Assembly: GCF_000519005.1 (NCBI RefSeq)
Contig: NZ_JAER01000001.1
Span: forward strand, 219,501 to 283,131
Direction of reading: 5' to 3'
DNA from: Nocardioides sp. J54
Lineage (GTDB): Bacteria > Actinomycetota > Actinomycetes > Propionibacteriales > Nocardioidaceae
DNA length: 63,631 bases
A program made the position numbers and the translations under genes. This document shows positions 51,790 to 63,631 of the stretch, in pieces. Under the pieces are notes generated by a model. It saw only the letters and a program-made list of their open reading frames with translations. It was not told where the DNA came from and did not search any database. Every line of letters starts with the position of its first letter. The stretch's first letter is position 1.

Positions 51790-52779
51790 ATGGCCGCCGA
51801 CCTCCCCGACCTGTCCTACGACGACGTCCTGCGCGCCGCCGAGGTGGTCGCCCGCGAGCTCCCGGCCACCCCGCTGCAGTCGCACCCGCTCCTCGACGCC
51901 GCCGTCGGCGCCGAGGTCCTGGTCAAGCACGAGCACGTGCTGCCGACGGGCTCCTTCAAGGTCCGAGGCGGCGTGCACCTCGCCTCGACCCTCACCGACG
52001 CCGAGCAGCAGCACGGCCTGGTCACCTGCTCGACCGGCAACCACGCGCAGTCGGTGGCGTACGGCGCCCGGCTGGCCGGCGTACGCGCCGCGATCGTGAT
52101 GCCGTCCACCGCCCCGGCGGTCAAGCAGGACGCGGTCGCGGCGCTCGGCGCCGAGGTCGTGGTCCGGGGCGAGACCCTGGGCGAGGCCGGTGCGGCGGCC
52201 CGCGAGCTCGCGGCGCGGTCCGGGGCCACCTTCGTGTGCCCCACGGACCCGCGCATCGTGCTGGGCCACGCGACGGCGTACCTCGAGCTCTTCCGGCAGG
52301 CCGCCGACCTCCCGGTGCCGCTGGCCGCGGTGCTGGTGCCGATCGGCAGCGGCACCGGCGCGGCCGGCGCCTGCCTGGTCCGCGACGCGCTCGCGCCCGG
52401 GACCCGCGTCGTGGGCGTGCAGTCGGCCGCGGCGCCGGCGGGCTGGCGCTCCTGGCGCAGCGGCACCATCGAGACCGCGCCGGCGACGACCCGCGCCTCG
52501 GGACTGGCGACCACCACGGGGTACCCGCTGCCGCAGGGGATCCTGCGCGGATCGCTGGACGACTTCGTCCTCGTCGACGACGATGTCATCGACGAGGCGG
52601 CCCGCCTCCTCGCGACGCGGGCGCACACCCTCGCGGAGGGTGCCGGAGCCGCCGCCCTGGCCGGTCTGCTCTCCCCCGGGCGGTCGGGGCGGTCCGGGCC
52701 GGTCGCGGTCGTGTGCACCGGCGCGAACGCCTCCGCCGAGGAGATCGCCCGGCTGGGCGCCGCGTCCCCGGCCGCCTGA
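51790..52779 (+). CDS. Threonine/serine dehydratase-like PLP-dependent enzyme
   Basis: A 329-residue fold-type II PLP enzyme. The PLP lysine is in TGSFKVRGGVHLAS, followed by TCSTGNHAQSVAYGARL (substrate/phosphate site), and a glycine-rich PLP-phosphate loop VLVPIGSGTGAAGAC. It ends with TLAEGAGAAALAGLL and VCTGANAS. It most resembles threonine/serine dehydratases, giving a 2-oxo acid and ammonia; specificity is not certain. No ACT regulatory domain is present, so it looks catabolic. ATG 51790 has GGGAG upstream; it is divergent from a LysR gene. Confidence 0.88.
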   Translation: MAADLPDLSYDDVLRAAEVVARELPATPLQSHPLLDAAVGAEVLVKHEHVLPTGSFKVRGGVHLASTLTDAEQQHGLVTCSTGNHAQSVAYGARLAGVRAAIVMPSTAPAVKQDAVAALGAEVVVRGETLGEAGAAARELAARSGATFVCPTDPRIVLGHATAYLELFRQAADLPVPLAAVLVPIGSGTGAAGACLVRDALAPGTRVVGVQSAAAPAGWRSWRSGTIETAPATTRASGLATTTGYPLPQGILRGSLDDFVLVDDDVIDEAARLLATRAHTLAEGAGAAALAGLLSPGRSGRSGPVAVVCTGANASAEEIARLGAASPAA

Positions 52780-52866
52780 CGCGCCCGCCGCCGTCGGCGA
52801 CGCCCTGAGGTCGTCGTCACCGCGCGCCCCCGGCGCGTCGCCACCCGTGGGACGCATGTGACTGGT

Positions 52867-52872
52867 GATACT
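52867..52872 (+). promoter_or_regulatory. Possible -10 element of the second LCP gene
   Basis: GATACT, 6 nt before GTG 52879; fits xANNNT. Confidence 0.4.
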
Positions 52873-52878
52873 TGGCCC

Positions 52879-54288
52879 GTGGCAGGGGATCGCATGCTCG
52901 TCGCCGAGCGGGCCGCGCGGGTGCGCTTCCGCCGGGCGCTGACGCTCATGGCGTTCACCCTCGTCGTCCCCGGCTCCGCACAGCTCATCGCCGGCAACCG
53001 CAAGGTCGGCGTCGTCGCCGTACGCGTGTGGCTCGCGACCCTCGCCGTGGTCGGCTACCTCGCCGTCCGGCTCGCCATCGACAGCACCTATGCGCTGACG
53101 CTGACGCTGAGCCCGACCTTCATGCTCATGGTGCGGCTCTACCTGATCGCCGGCGCGATAGCCTGGGCCGCACTGTTCGTCGACGCGTGGCGCATCGGCC
53201 AGCCGCTCAGCCTGCGGCTGCAGCACCGCCGCGCGATCGTCGGGGTCAACGGCATCCTCTGCTTCTCCATCGCCGGCACCATGCTCTTCGGCGCCCACCT
53301 CGCCGCGGCGCAGCGCGACCTGCTGCTGCAGTTCGTCGACGGCGAGCTCGGGAAGGCCAACGACGGTCGGTTCAACGTGCTCCTCCTCGGTGGTGACTCC
53401 GGCGCCGACCGGTGGGGCCAGCGCCCGGACTCGCTGACCGTCGCCTCCATCGACGCCACCACCGGCAAGACGGTGATGATCGGCCTGCCGCGCAACATGC
53501 AGAACTTCCGGTTCCGCGAGGGCTCGGTCATGGACGAGCAGTTCCCCGACGGCTTCGACTGCGACGAGTGCTACCTCAACGGCGTCAGCACCTGGGCCGA
53601 GGACCACACCGACCTGTTCGACTCCGACACGCCCGGCATCGACGCGACCGTGATGGCCGTCGAGGGCATCACCGGCCTCGACCTGAACTACTGGGTCATG
53701 GTCAACATGAAGGGCTTCCGCCGCCTGGTCAACGCCTTCGGTGGCGTCACCCTCAACGTGCGCGACCGGATCCCCGTCGGCGGCCTCGGCTCCGACGTCA
53801 CCGGCTACATCGAGCCCGGGCGCCGCAAGCTCACCGGCTACGAGGCGCTGTGGTTCGCCCGGTCCCGCGAGGGCAGCGACGACTACTCGCGCATGGCCCG
53901 CCAGAAGTGCGTGATGACCGCGCTGCTGACCCAGGTCAGCCCGACGCAGGCGCTCACCAACTTCCAGGAGATCGCCCAGGCGTCCGCGGCGATGATCCGC
54001 ACCGACATCCCCGGCGGCGCGCTCGACGACTTCGCCAAGCTCGCGCTGCGCGCCCGGGAGCACAAGGTCGCGACCGTCTCGCTCGTCCCGCCGCAGATCG
54101 ACACCGCGCACCCCGACCTCGACAAGGTGCACACGATGGTCGAGAAGGCCATTGCCCGCTCCGAGGGCCACGGCGCGGAGAACGGCCGGGGCAAGAAGCG
54201 CCCCGCGAAGGTCACCGGCGGCTCGCTCGGCTCGCGCGACGACGGCTACGTCGCCAACGAGACCGACGACGTCGCGGCGGCCTGCTGA
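52879..54288 (+). CDS. LytR-CpsA-Psr (LCP) family protein
   Basis: A 469-residue LCP protein with an unusual N-terminal half: four or more membrane helices within residues 20-150, instead of the usual single anchor. The LCP domain follows with VLLLGGDSGADRWGQRPDSLTVASID (in parts), VMIGLPRNMQNFRF, NYWVMVNMKGFRRLVNAFGG and LWFARSREGSDDYSRMARQKCVMTALL. These residues bind the polyprenyl-phosphate-linked glycan that is transferred to peptidoglycan. Start choice is uncertain: GTG 52858, GTG 52879 and ATG 52894 (with AGGGGA upstream) all fit. Near the galactan cluster. Confidence 0.9.
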   Translation: MAGDRMLVAERAARVRFRRALTLMAFTLVVPGSAQLIAGNRKVGVVAVRVWLATLAVVGYLAVRLAIDSTYALTLTLSPTFMLMVRLYLIAGAIAWAALFVDAWRIGQPLSLRLQHRRAIVGVNGILCFSIAGTMLFGAHLAAAQRDLLLQFVDGELGKANDGRFNVLLLGGDSGADRWGQRPDSLTVASIDATTGKTVMIGLPRNMQNFRFREGSVMDEQFPDGFDCDECYLNGVSTWAEDHTDLFDSDTPGIDATVMAVEGITGLDLNYWVMVNMKGFRRLVNAFGGVTLNVRDRIPVGGLGSDVTGYIEPGRRKLTGYEALWFARSREGSDDYSRMARQKCVMTALLTQVSPTQALTNFQEIAQASAAMIRTDIPGGALDDFAKLALRAREHKVATVSLVPPQIDTAHPDLDKVHTMVEKAIARSEGHGAENGRGKKRPAKVTGGSLGSRDDGYVANETDDVAAAC

Positions 54289-54310
54289 GGTCCGTCGTAC
54301 CGGACTTCCT

Positions 54311-54383
54311 GGCCGTTCCTGCTGCTTCCTGACCGTTGCAACGGTCAGGAAGCGACGGAATCACCACTGGGGAGGTGATTCCC
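54311..54383. repeat. Two-hairpin intergenic element, copy B
   Basis: Stem 1 is a perfect 28-bp palindrome (54325-54352) of CTTCCTGACCGTTG and its complement, again containing CCGTTGCAA. Stem 2 is GGAATCACC (54357-54365) with GGTGATTCC (54374-54382). The parts occur in the same order as at 12210-12281, with AAGCG joining the two stems in both. It lies 9 bp before the phosphatase stop, convergent with the LCP gene. Confidence 0.7.
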
Positions 54384-54391
54384 GCACCGCC

Positions 54392-55156
54392 TCACACCGG
54401 CAGCGCCGCCACCACCGCGTCGTACGTCTCCCGGTCCGGCGCGGCCACGATCCCGCCCTCGAGCAGCCGGGGGACCAGCGGAGCGCCGTCGTGCCCGCCG
54501 ATGGTGCCGCCGGCCTCGGTGAGGATGAGCGCGCCGGGCAGGTGGTCCCACGGCATGCTGCGGCTGTAGAGCAGCGCGGCCGCGTCACCGGCGATCAGGT
54601 GCGGGTAGTCGACGCCGCAGCAGGCCCAGGTCAGCTCGAGCGTGCCGAGGCCCCCGAGCTCCTTGCCGACCCACTGCCGCCGCGCGGTGCGGTACGGCGC
54701 GGTGCCGGTGCCGGACACGGTCAGCCGCTCGCCGTTCAGCCACGCGCCGGCGCCGCGCTCGGCGACGTACGAACGCTCGTGCTGGGGCTGCCAGATCCAG
54801 CCGCGGGTGATCTCGCCGGAGACCACCTCGGAGACCATCACGGCGTGGTCGGGGGAGCCGTTGACGAAGTTCTTGGTGCCGTCGACCGGGTCGACGGTGA
54901 ACGCGTGCGGGGCGTCGGCGAAGGCGTCGATCAGCCGCGCGTCGGCCGACATCGCCTCCTCGCCGAGCACGAGCGCGTCGGGGTAGGCCGCACGCAGGGC
55001 CGCGGTGATCAGCGCCTCGGACTCGTGGTCGGCGACGGTGACCAGGTCGCCGGGGTTCTTCTCGCTCACCTGCTCCTCGCCGAGCGCGCGGAAGCGGGGG
55101 TTGATCACCTCCGCGGCGACGTCCTGGAGCAGGGTCAGCACGGCGGCGGTGTCCAC
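54392..55156 (-). CDS. Inositol monophosphatase family protein (histidinol-phosphatase-like)
   Basis: A 254-residue metal-dependent phosphatase. It has VLGEEAM (metal Glu), FTVDPVDGTKNFVNG (DPVDGT metal motif) and MPWDHLPGALILTEAGGTIG (WDxxPG). The family includes inositol-1-phosphatase and HisN-type histidinol-phosphatase; this one could be either. Length is normal. TAGCGT lies 6 nt before the GTG start. Confidence 0.92.
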   Translation of the reverse strand: MDTAAVLTLLQDVAAEVINPRFRALGEEQVSEKNPGDLVTVADHESEALITAALRAAYPDALVLGEEAMSADARLIDAFADAPHAFTVDPVDGTKNFVNGSPDHAVMVSEVVSGEITRGWIWQPQHERSYVAERGAGAWLNGERLTVSGTGTAPYRTARRQWVGKELGGLGTLELTWACCGVDYPHLIAGDAAALLYSRSMPWDHLPGALILTEAGGTIGGHDGAPLVPRLLEGGIVAAPDRETYDAVVAALPV

Positions 55157-55162
55157 GCGGCC

Positions 55163-55168
55163 ACGCTA
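55163..55168 (-). promoter_or_regulatory. -10 element (leaderless) of the phosphatase gene
   Basis: TAGCGT, 6 nt before GTG 55156. Confidence 0.5.
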
Positions 55169-55198
55169 GTGGATGCCCGGGAGGCGGGAGGCATCCGG

Positions 55199-55204
55199 GA
55201 CACT
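55199..55204 (+). promoter_or_regulatory. Possible -10 element of the gene at 55211
   Basis: GACACT, 6 nt before ATG 55211; fits xANNNT. Confidence 0.35.
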
Positions 55205-55210
55205 GGGCCC

Positions 55211-55603
55211 ATGCGCTTCACCGAGCACGAGCTGACCGCAGCCCTCAACGGGGTGGCGAAGCAGCTGCTGGCGTCCGACCGGAAGCTGCGCCGCAAGGGC
55301 GTCGACCCCGAGACCGCCTGGGCCGAGATGGACCGCTACCAGCGGTTCCGGATGCTCGACGCGCTCGGTGACCAGGTGCTGCCCGTGCTGGTCGCGCTGC
55401 CCGACGTCGACGTCGCACCCGGCACCCGCCCGACGTACGACGACAAGGTGGTCTCCGAGGTCGTCTCCGGCCTGCTGGGGGAGGGTCGGGGCCGGGTCCG
55501 CCGCGCGGCCGAGGTCAAGGCGCGCACCGCCCTCGTCCAGCTGGCCCTGGCCAGCATCCCGCCGCGGCTGGACCCCGACGCCCTGCTCACCGGCGAGTCC
55601 TGA
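55211..55603 (+). CDS. Conserved hypothetical protein
   Basis: A 130-residue cytoplasmic protein I cannot place in a family. It begins MRFTEHELTAALNGVAKQLL and is predicted helical, with a charged central region (SDRKLRRKGVDPETAWAEMD) and a C-terminal helix (RRAAEVKARTALVQLALASI). Codon use is normal. It is divergent from the phosphatase and 100 bp upstream of the first GlfT1-like gene. The frame continues far upstream only as a shadow. Confidence 0.75.
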   Translation: MRFTEHELTAALNGVAKQLLASDRKLRRKGVDPETAWAEMDRYQRFRMLDALGDQVLPVLVALPDVDVAPGTRPTYDDKVVSEVVSGLLGEGRGRVRRAAEVKARTALVQLALASIPPRLDPDALLTGES

Positions 55604-55690
55604 CCGGCCCGACCCGCTCGACCGGCCCCGATCGACCCCGGCCGGTCCGGCGGGCCCGGTCACGAATCCGGCTCCGACCCGCCCGGCCAG

Positions 55691-55696
55691 TAGGGT
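55691..55696 (+). promoter_or_regulatory. -10 element (leaderless) of the first glycosyltransferase
   Basis: TAGGGT, 7 nt before GTG 55704. Confidence 0.55.
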
Positions 55697-55703
55697 GACC
55701 GCC

Positions 55704-56612
55704 GTGCGCGTGCAGGCAGTCGTGGTGACCTTCAACAGGTTGGCGATGCTGCAGCGGCTGGTCCCGAGGCTGCTGGCGACGCCCGGCCTCGAGCAAATCC
55801 TCGTCGTCGACAACGCCTCCACCGACGGCACGGGGGAGTGGCTCGCCGGGCTCGGCGAGGACCTGGTGCGCCACGAGACGCTGCCGACGAACACCGGCGG
55901 CGCGGGTGGCTTCCACCACGGCCTCGGCTGGGCCGTGCGCGAGGGCGCCGACCTGGTCTGGTTGATGGACGACGACGGGCTGCCCGAGCCCGACTGCCTC
56001 GAGCTGCTGCTCGACCGCGTCGAGCGCGACGGCCTCGAGTTCTGCGGTCCCGCCGTGCTGTCGGAGCAGGACCCGGGCCGGTTGTGCTTCCCGATCCGGC
56101 TGCCCGGCAGCACCCGCGTCGTGCACGAGATGGCGTCCGTCGAGGCTGCCGCGCGCGACGGCCTCATCGAGGGCGTGGTGATCCCGTTCAACGGCGTGCT
56201 GGTCACCCGCGAGCTCGTCGAGCGGATCGGGCTGCCCCGCGAGGAGTTCTTCATCTGGGGCGACGACGTGGAGTACCTGTGGCGCGCCGAGCGGGCCGGT
56301 GCCCGCATCGCCACGGTCGTCGACGCCCACTTCCTGCACCCGGCCACCGACGACCTCGGCACGCCGATGATGCTCGGGCGCACGACGTACAACCACACGC
56401 CCAGCGACCTCAAGCACTACTGCATGGCCCGCAACAACACGCTCAACCTGCGCGCCTACCGCGGCTGGGTGCACGTGCTGCTGTTCTGGCTGAAGACGGT
56501 GTGGTTCTACCTGTTCACCAGGCCGCAGCCGGCGCGGATCCCGCTGAGCGCCCGCGCCGCGCTCGCCGGCCTGCGTGGTGACTTCACCGGCCACCGGAGG
56601 TACCTGCGATGA
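55704..56612 (+). CDS. Glycosyltransferase family 2, GlfT1-like
   Basis: A 302-residue GT-A glycosyltransferase. It starts VQAVVVTFNRLAMLQRLV, has ILVVDNASTDGTGEW, NTGGAGGFHHGLGWA, the nucleotide-metal motif LVWLMDDDGLPE (DDD) and the second acidic block FFIWGDDVEYLWRAERAG. These features match galactofuranosyltransferases such as mycobacterial GlfT1, which adds the first galactofuranose residues to the lipid-linked linker; length (about 300) fits. UDP-Galf is made by Glf in the same cluster. Substrate preference is inferred. It overlaps the next transferase gene by four bases. Confidence 0.88.
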   Translation: MRVQAVVVTFNRLAMLQRLVPRLLATPGLEQILVVDNASTDGTGEWLAGLGEDLVRHETLPTNTGGAGGFHHGLGWAVREGADLVWLMDDDGLPEPDCLELLLDRVERDGLEFCGPAVLSEQDPGRLCFPIRLPGSTRVVHEMASVEAAARDGLIEGVVIPFNGVLVTRELVERIGLPREEFFIWGDDVEYLWRAERAGARIATVVDAHFLHPATDDLGTPMMLGRTTYNHTPSDLKHYCMARNNTLNLRAYRGWVHVLLFWLKTVWFYLFTRPQPARIPLSARAALAGLRGDFTGHRRYLR

Positions 56613-57416
56613 CCCGGGCGCAGGAGCAGGTCGCGGTCGTCGTCGTGACCTTCAACCGGGCCGACCTGCTCGAGCGCATGCTCGCCGGCCTGGCCGCGCT
56701 GGAGCGCGCCCCCGACGCGGTGTTCGTCGTCAACAACGCCAGCACCGACCACACCCGTGAGGTCCTCGACCGCAGCACCCTGCCGGGCCTGGTCGCGATC
56801 CACACCACCGAGAACCTCGGCGGCGCGGGCGGCTTCCACCTCGGGCTCCGGACGGCGCACGAGAAGGGCTACGACGTCATGTGGCTGATGGACGACGACG
56901 TCGTCCCGGCCCCCGACTGCCTCACCCGGCTGCTCGAGGCCGACGGTTCCTGCCTGGTCGCAGTCCGCGAGGACCTCACCGGCGCGCTGGTGGAGAAGGC
57001 CGCGGTGCGCTTCGACCTGCGCAACCCGCTCGCGATCCGTCCGAAGACGGCCAGCGTCGACTCGACCTGGGCGACTCGCGCCGAGATGCCGCCGACGGTC
57101 GAGGTCGAGAACGTGGCCTTCGAGGGCTTCCTGGTCCGCCGCGAGGTGGTCGACCGGATCGGGTTGCCCGACCCGTCGTACTTCATCTTCTACGACGACG
57201 TGGACTTCGCCATCCGCGCCCGCCGCGCCGGCTTCCCGATCCGCGCCGTCCGCGACGCGGTCCTCGTCCGCCAGCTCTCCTTCGACCAGCAGCACGACCT
57301 GGCCGGGTGGAAGGGCTACTACATGTACCGCAACCTGTTCGCGGTGCACTTCCGGTACGGCGAGAACGTGCTGGTGCGCCTCAAGCCGTGGCTGGTCGCG
57401 CTCGTCGTCGTCGCGC

Positions 57417-61855
<4,439 letters not shown>

Positions 61856-61863
<8 letters not shown>

Positions 61864-62761
61864 GGTCGCGACCACCACCGCCCGTGAGGACGTCCCGCTC
61901 CGCTCGCCGTCGCCGCCGAGCGGGCTGTTCGCCGTCTTCCGGCAGCGGTACGTCCTCAAGCTGCTGGTCAAGCGCGAGATCAGCGCCCGCTACCAGGGCT
62001 CGTTCCTCGGCCTGCTGTGGTCCTACATCAACCCGCTGACCCAGTTCTTCATCTACTGGTTCGTCATCGGGTTCCTGTTCCAGCTCCACAAGGACGTCCC
62101 GAACTTCCCGATCCACCTGTTCGCGGCGCTGATCCTCGTCCACTTCTTCAACGAGACCTTCGCCGCCGGGACCCGGTCCATCATGCGCAACAAAGCGCTG
62201 GTGGTGAAGATGGCCGTGCCCCGCGAGATGTTCCCCGTCGCCACGATGCTGGTCTCGCTCTACCACGTGGGCCCGCAGGTCGTCGTCCTCGTCGTCGCCT
62301 GCCTGGCCAGCGGCTGGTCGCCCGACCCGCTGGGCCTGGCCTGCCTGGTGCTGTCGCTGCTGATCATCGCCGCGGTCGGGCTCTCCGGCGCGCTCATGTT
62401 CAGCGCCGCCAACGTCTTCTTCCGCGACTTCGGCAACATCGTCAACGTCCTGACGAACTTCGTGCGCTTCGGCGTCCCGATGATGTACCCCTACGCGATC
62501 GTGGAGGAGCGGTTCGGCCGGTTCGCCGACTACTACCTGCTCAACCCGCTCGCCGACGCGGTCATCCTCTTCCAGCGTGCCTTCTGGTACCCCACCCTCA
62601 CCGACGGCGACCTCACCCGCCTCGAGGCCAAGGGCCACGTGGTCATGCCGGACAACCTGCTCCTCCACGGCGGCCTGGCGCTGCTGGCCTGCGTGCTGCT
62701 CCTCGGCATCTCGCAGTGGGTCTTCAGCCGGCTGGAGAACAAGATCCCGGAGCGCCTCTGA
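61856..62761 (+). CDS. wzm: ABC-2 type polysaccharide export permease
   Basis: A 301-residue integral membrane permease of the Wzm/TagG/RfbA family. It has six membrane helices. The cytoplasmic N-terminal segment LKLLVKREISARYQGSFLGLLWSYINPL (in parts) is the family signature, and RNKALVVKMAVPREMFP and FGVPMMYPYAIVEERFG are further conserved blocks. With the Wzt ATPase it flips lipid-linked galactan or a similar polymer across the membrane; mycobacterial Rv3783-type export is the model. Overlaps glfT2 by 8 bp and the ATPase by one base. Confidence 0.93.
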
Positions 62762-63537
62762 TGGTTACCTCGATCGTCGCGGAGAACATCACCAAGGAGT
62801 TCACGCTGCGCTACCACCGGACCTTCAAGGAGGTCACGGTGGCCAAGGTGCGCGGTCACAAGACGAGCGACAAGTTCAACGCGATCGAGGACGTCTCGTT
62901 CACGATCGAGGAGGGCGAGTCGATCGGCCTCATGGGTCTCAACGGCTCCGGCAAGAGCACCCTGCTCAAGATGATCAACGGCGTCATGCGCCCCGACAAG
63001 GGCACCCTGCTGACCCGCGGCCGCATCGCGGGCCTCATCGCCACCGGCGCCGGCTTCCACCCCCAGCTCAGCGGCACGGAGAACCTCGTCCTCAACGCCG
63101 CCATCCTCGGCATGAGCGAGCGCGAGCTGAAGCGGAAGTACGACGACATCGTCGAGTTCGCCGACCTCGGCCGCACCCTCGAGGCCCCCGTCGGCCACTA
63201 CTCGTCCGGCCAGAAGGCCCGCCTGGGCTTCGCGGTCGCCATCCACGTCGACTCCGACATCTTCCTCGCCGACGAGGTCCTCGCCGTCGGGGACAAGCCG
63301 TTCCGTGCCAAGTGCATGAAGCGGATGATGGAGATCCGCGACTCCGGCCGCACCCTCGTCTACGTCAGCCACTCGCCGGCCTCCGTCGAGCGCATGTGCA
63401 GCCGCGTCCTGGTGCTGGAGAAGGGCCGCCTCGGCTTCGACGGCGCCCCCAAGGACGCCATCCACTACCTGAAGTACGACGCTCCCGACGACGCCCAGAA
63501 CGACCTCTCCGACGCCGAGATCGGCAACGACATCTGA
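62761..63537 (+). CDS. wzt: ABC transporter ATP-binding protein (polysaccharide export)
   Basis: A 258-residue ATPase of the Wzt/TagH class. Walker A is GLMGLNGSGKSTLLKM, the signature is HYSSGQKARLGFAVA, Walker B is DIFLADEVLAVGDKPF and the switch His is in LVYVSHSPASVERMC. The N-terminal extension of about 35 residues before the core (TKEFTLRYHRTFKEVTVAK) is typical of the polysaccharide subfamily; no C-terminal carbohydrate-binding domain is present. Pairs with wzm. It is the last gene of the cluster. Confidence 0.95.
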   Translation: MVTSIVAENITKEFTLRYHRTFKEVTVAKVRGHKTSDKFNAIEDVSFTIEEGESIGLMGLNGSGKSTLLKMINGVMRPDKGTLLTRGRIAGLIATGAGFHPQLSGTENLVLNAAILGMSERELKRKYDDIVEFADLGRTLEAPVGHYSSGQKARLGFAVAIHVDSDIFLADEVLAVGDKPFRAKCMKRMMEIRDSGRTLVYVSHSPASVERMCSRVLVLEKGRLGFDGAPKDAIHYLKYDAPDDAQNDLSDAEIGNDI

Positions 63538-63542
63538 GTCTT

Positions 63543-63560
63543 GCGCGAGCGTGTCGCCTG
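63543..63560 (+). repeat. Dispersed 18-mer shared with the left end of the window
   Basis: GCGCGAGCGTGTCGCCTG, identical to 52-69 and 84-101. It begins 5 bp after the wzt stop codon. Confidence 0.7.
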
Positions 63561-63610
63561 TCGAGGGCTGCGCGCAGGCCTCGCAAGCTCGGCCCGCACT
63601 TGCCCTCGAC
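63560..63610. terminator. Hairpin after wzt
   Basis: GTCGAGGGC (63560-63568) pairs with GCCCTCGAC (63602-63610) across a 33-nt loop. The sequence to the window end adds only GC-rich DNA. The loop is long for a terminator, so this is tentative. Confidence 0.4.
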
Positions 63611-63631
63611 GCCGCTGGCGCGGCGGGCGCC

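Overview
The window is high-GC actinobacterial DNA. GC-rich codon use, frequent GTG starts, a class E sortase, an acyl-CoA carboxylase with an epsilon subunit, a Glf/GlfT/Wzm/Wzt galactan cluster and TANNNT-type leaderless promoters all suggest the Nocardioidaceae, probably Nocardioides. That placement is inference; there is no rRNA gene here. About 59 protein genes are supported. I see no tRNA, rRNA, insertion sequence, prophage or CRISPR array.

Layout. 1-371: intergenic repeats. 372-5648: amphi-Trp protein, valS, a SpoIID-domain protein and an RTX-like repeat protein. 5588-9668: benE with an XRE-cupin regulator, then a TetR / AurF-type oxygenase / DUF4873 module. 9696-12156: two bacterial-PH-domain membrane proteins and a PemK/MazF-like protein. 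12288-29140: a lipid and housekeeping block with accA3, acyl-CoA dehydrogenase, maf, a YcaQ-like protein, a DUF885 peptidase, a WYL regulator, epoxide hydrolase, accE-accD, birA, a PH protein, adenylate cyclase, a stand-alone winged helix, purK and purE. 29148-35606: membrane acyltransferase, CoA-binding protein, TetR with acyl-CoA dehydrogenase, a two-component system and a phosphotransferase. 35764-42573: MMPL transporter, DyP peroxidase, two GNATs, a small membrane protein and a multicopper oxidase. 42928-47934: S41 peptidase and a surface-protein locus with a sortase and two LPxTG substrates. 48057-54288: DUF1059, enoyl-CoA hydratase, two LCP proteins, thioesterase, LysR and a PLP dehydratase. 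54392-63537: inositol-phosphatase-like protein, GlfT1-like transferases, PAP2, glf, glfT2, wzm and wzt.

Three themes link the genes. Acyl-CoA metabolism: carboxylase subunits, biotin ligase, two dehydrogenases, a hydratase, a thioesterase and several regulators. Cell-envelope assembly: galactan synthesis and export, two LCP attachment enzymes, the sortase locus and secreted proteins. Dense regulation: many perfect inverted repeats lie in divergent promoters, and about 25 genes have a -10 hexamer 6-8 nt before the start codon, the geometry of leaderless mRNAs.

The most unusual signal is non-coding. Two intergenic regions between convergent genes (7450-7699 and 42585-42912) each hold two oppositely oriented tandem arrays with an exact 22-bp period and a shared GARGTG core at the same phase. 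Other unexplained families are a two-hairpin element present at 12210-12281 and 54311-54383, and repeats at both ends of the window that share an identical 18-mer. These are the best candidates for something undescribed.
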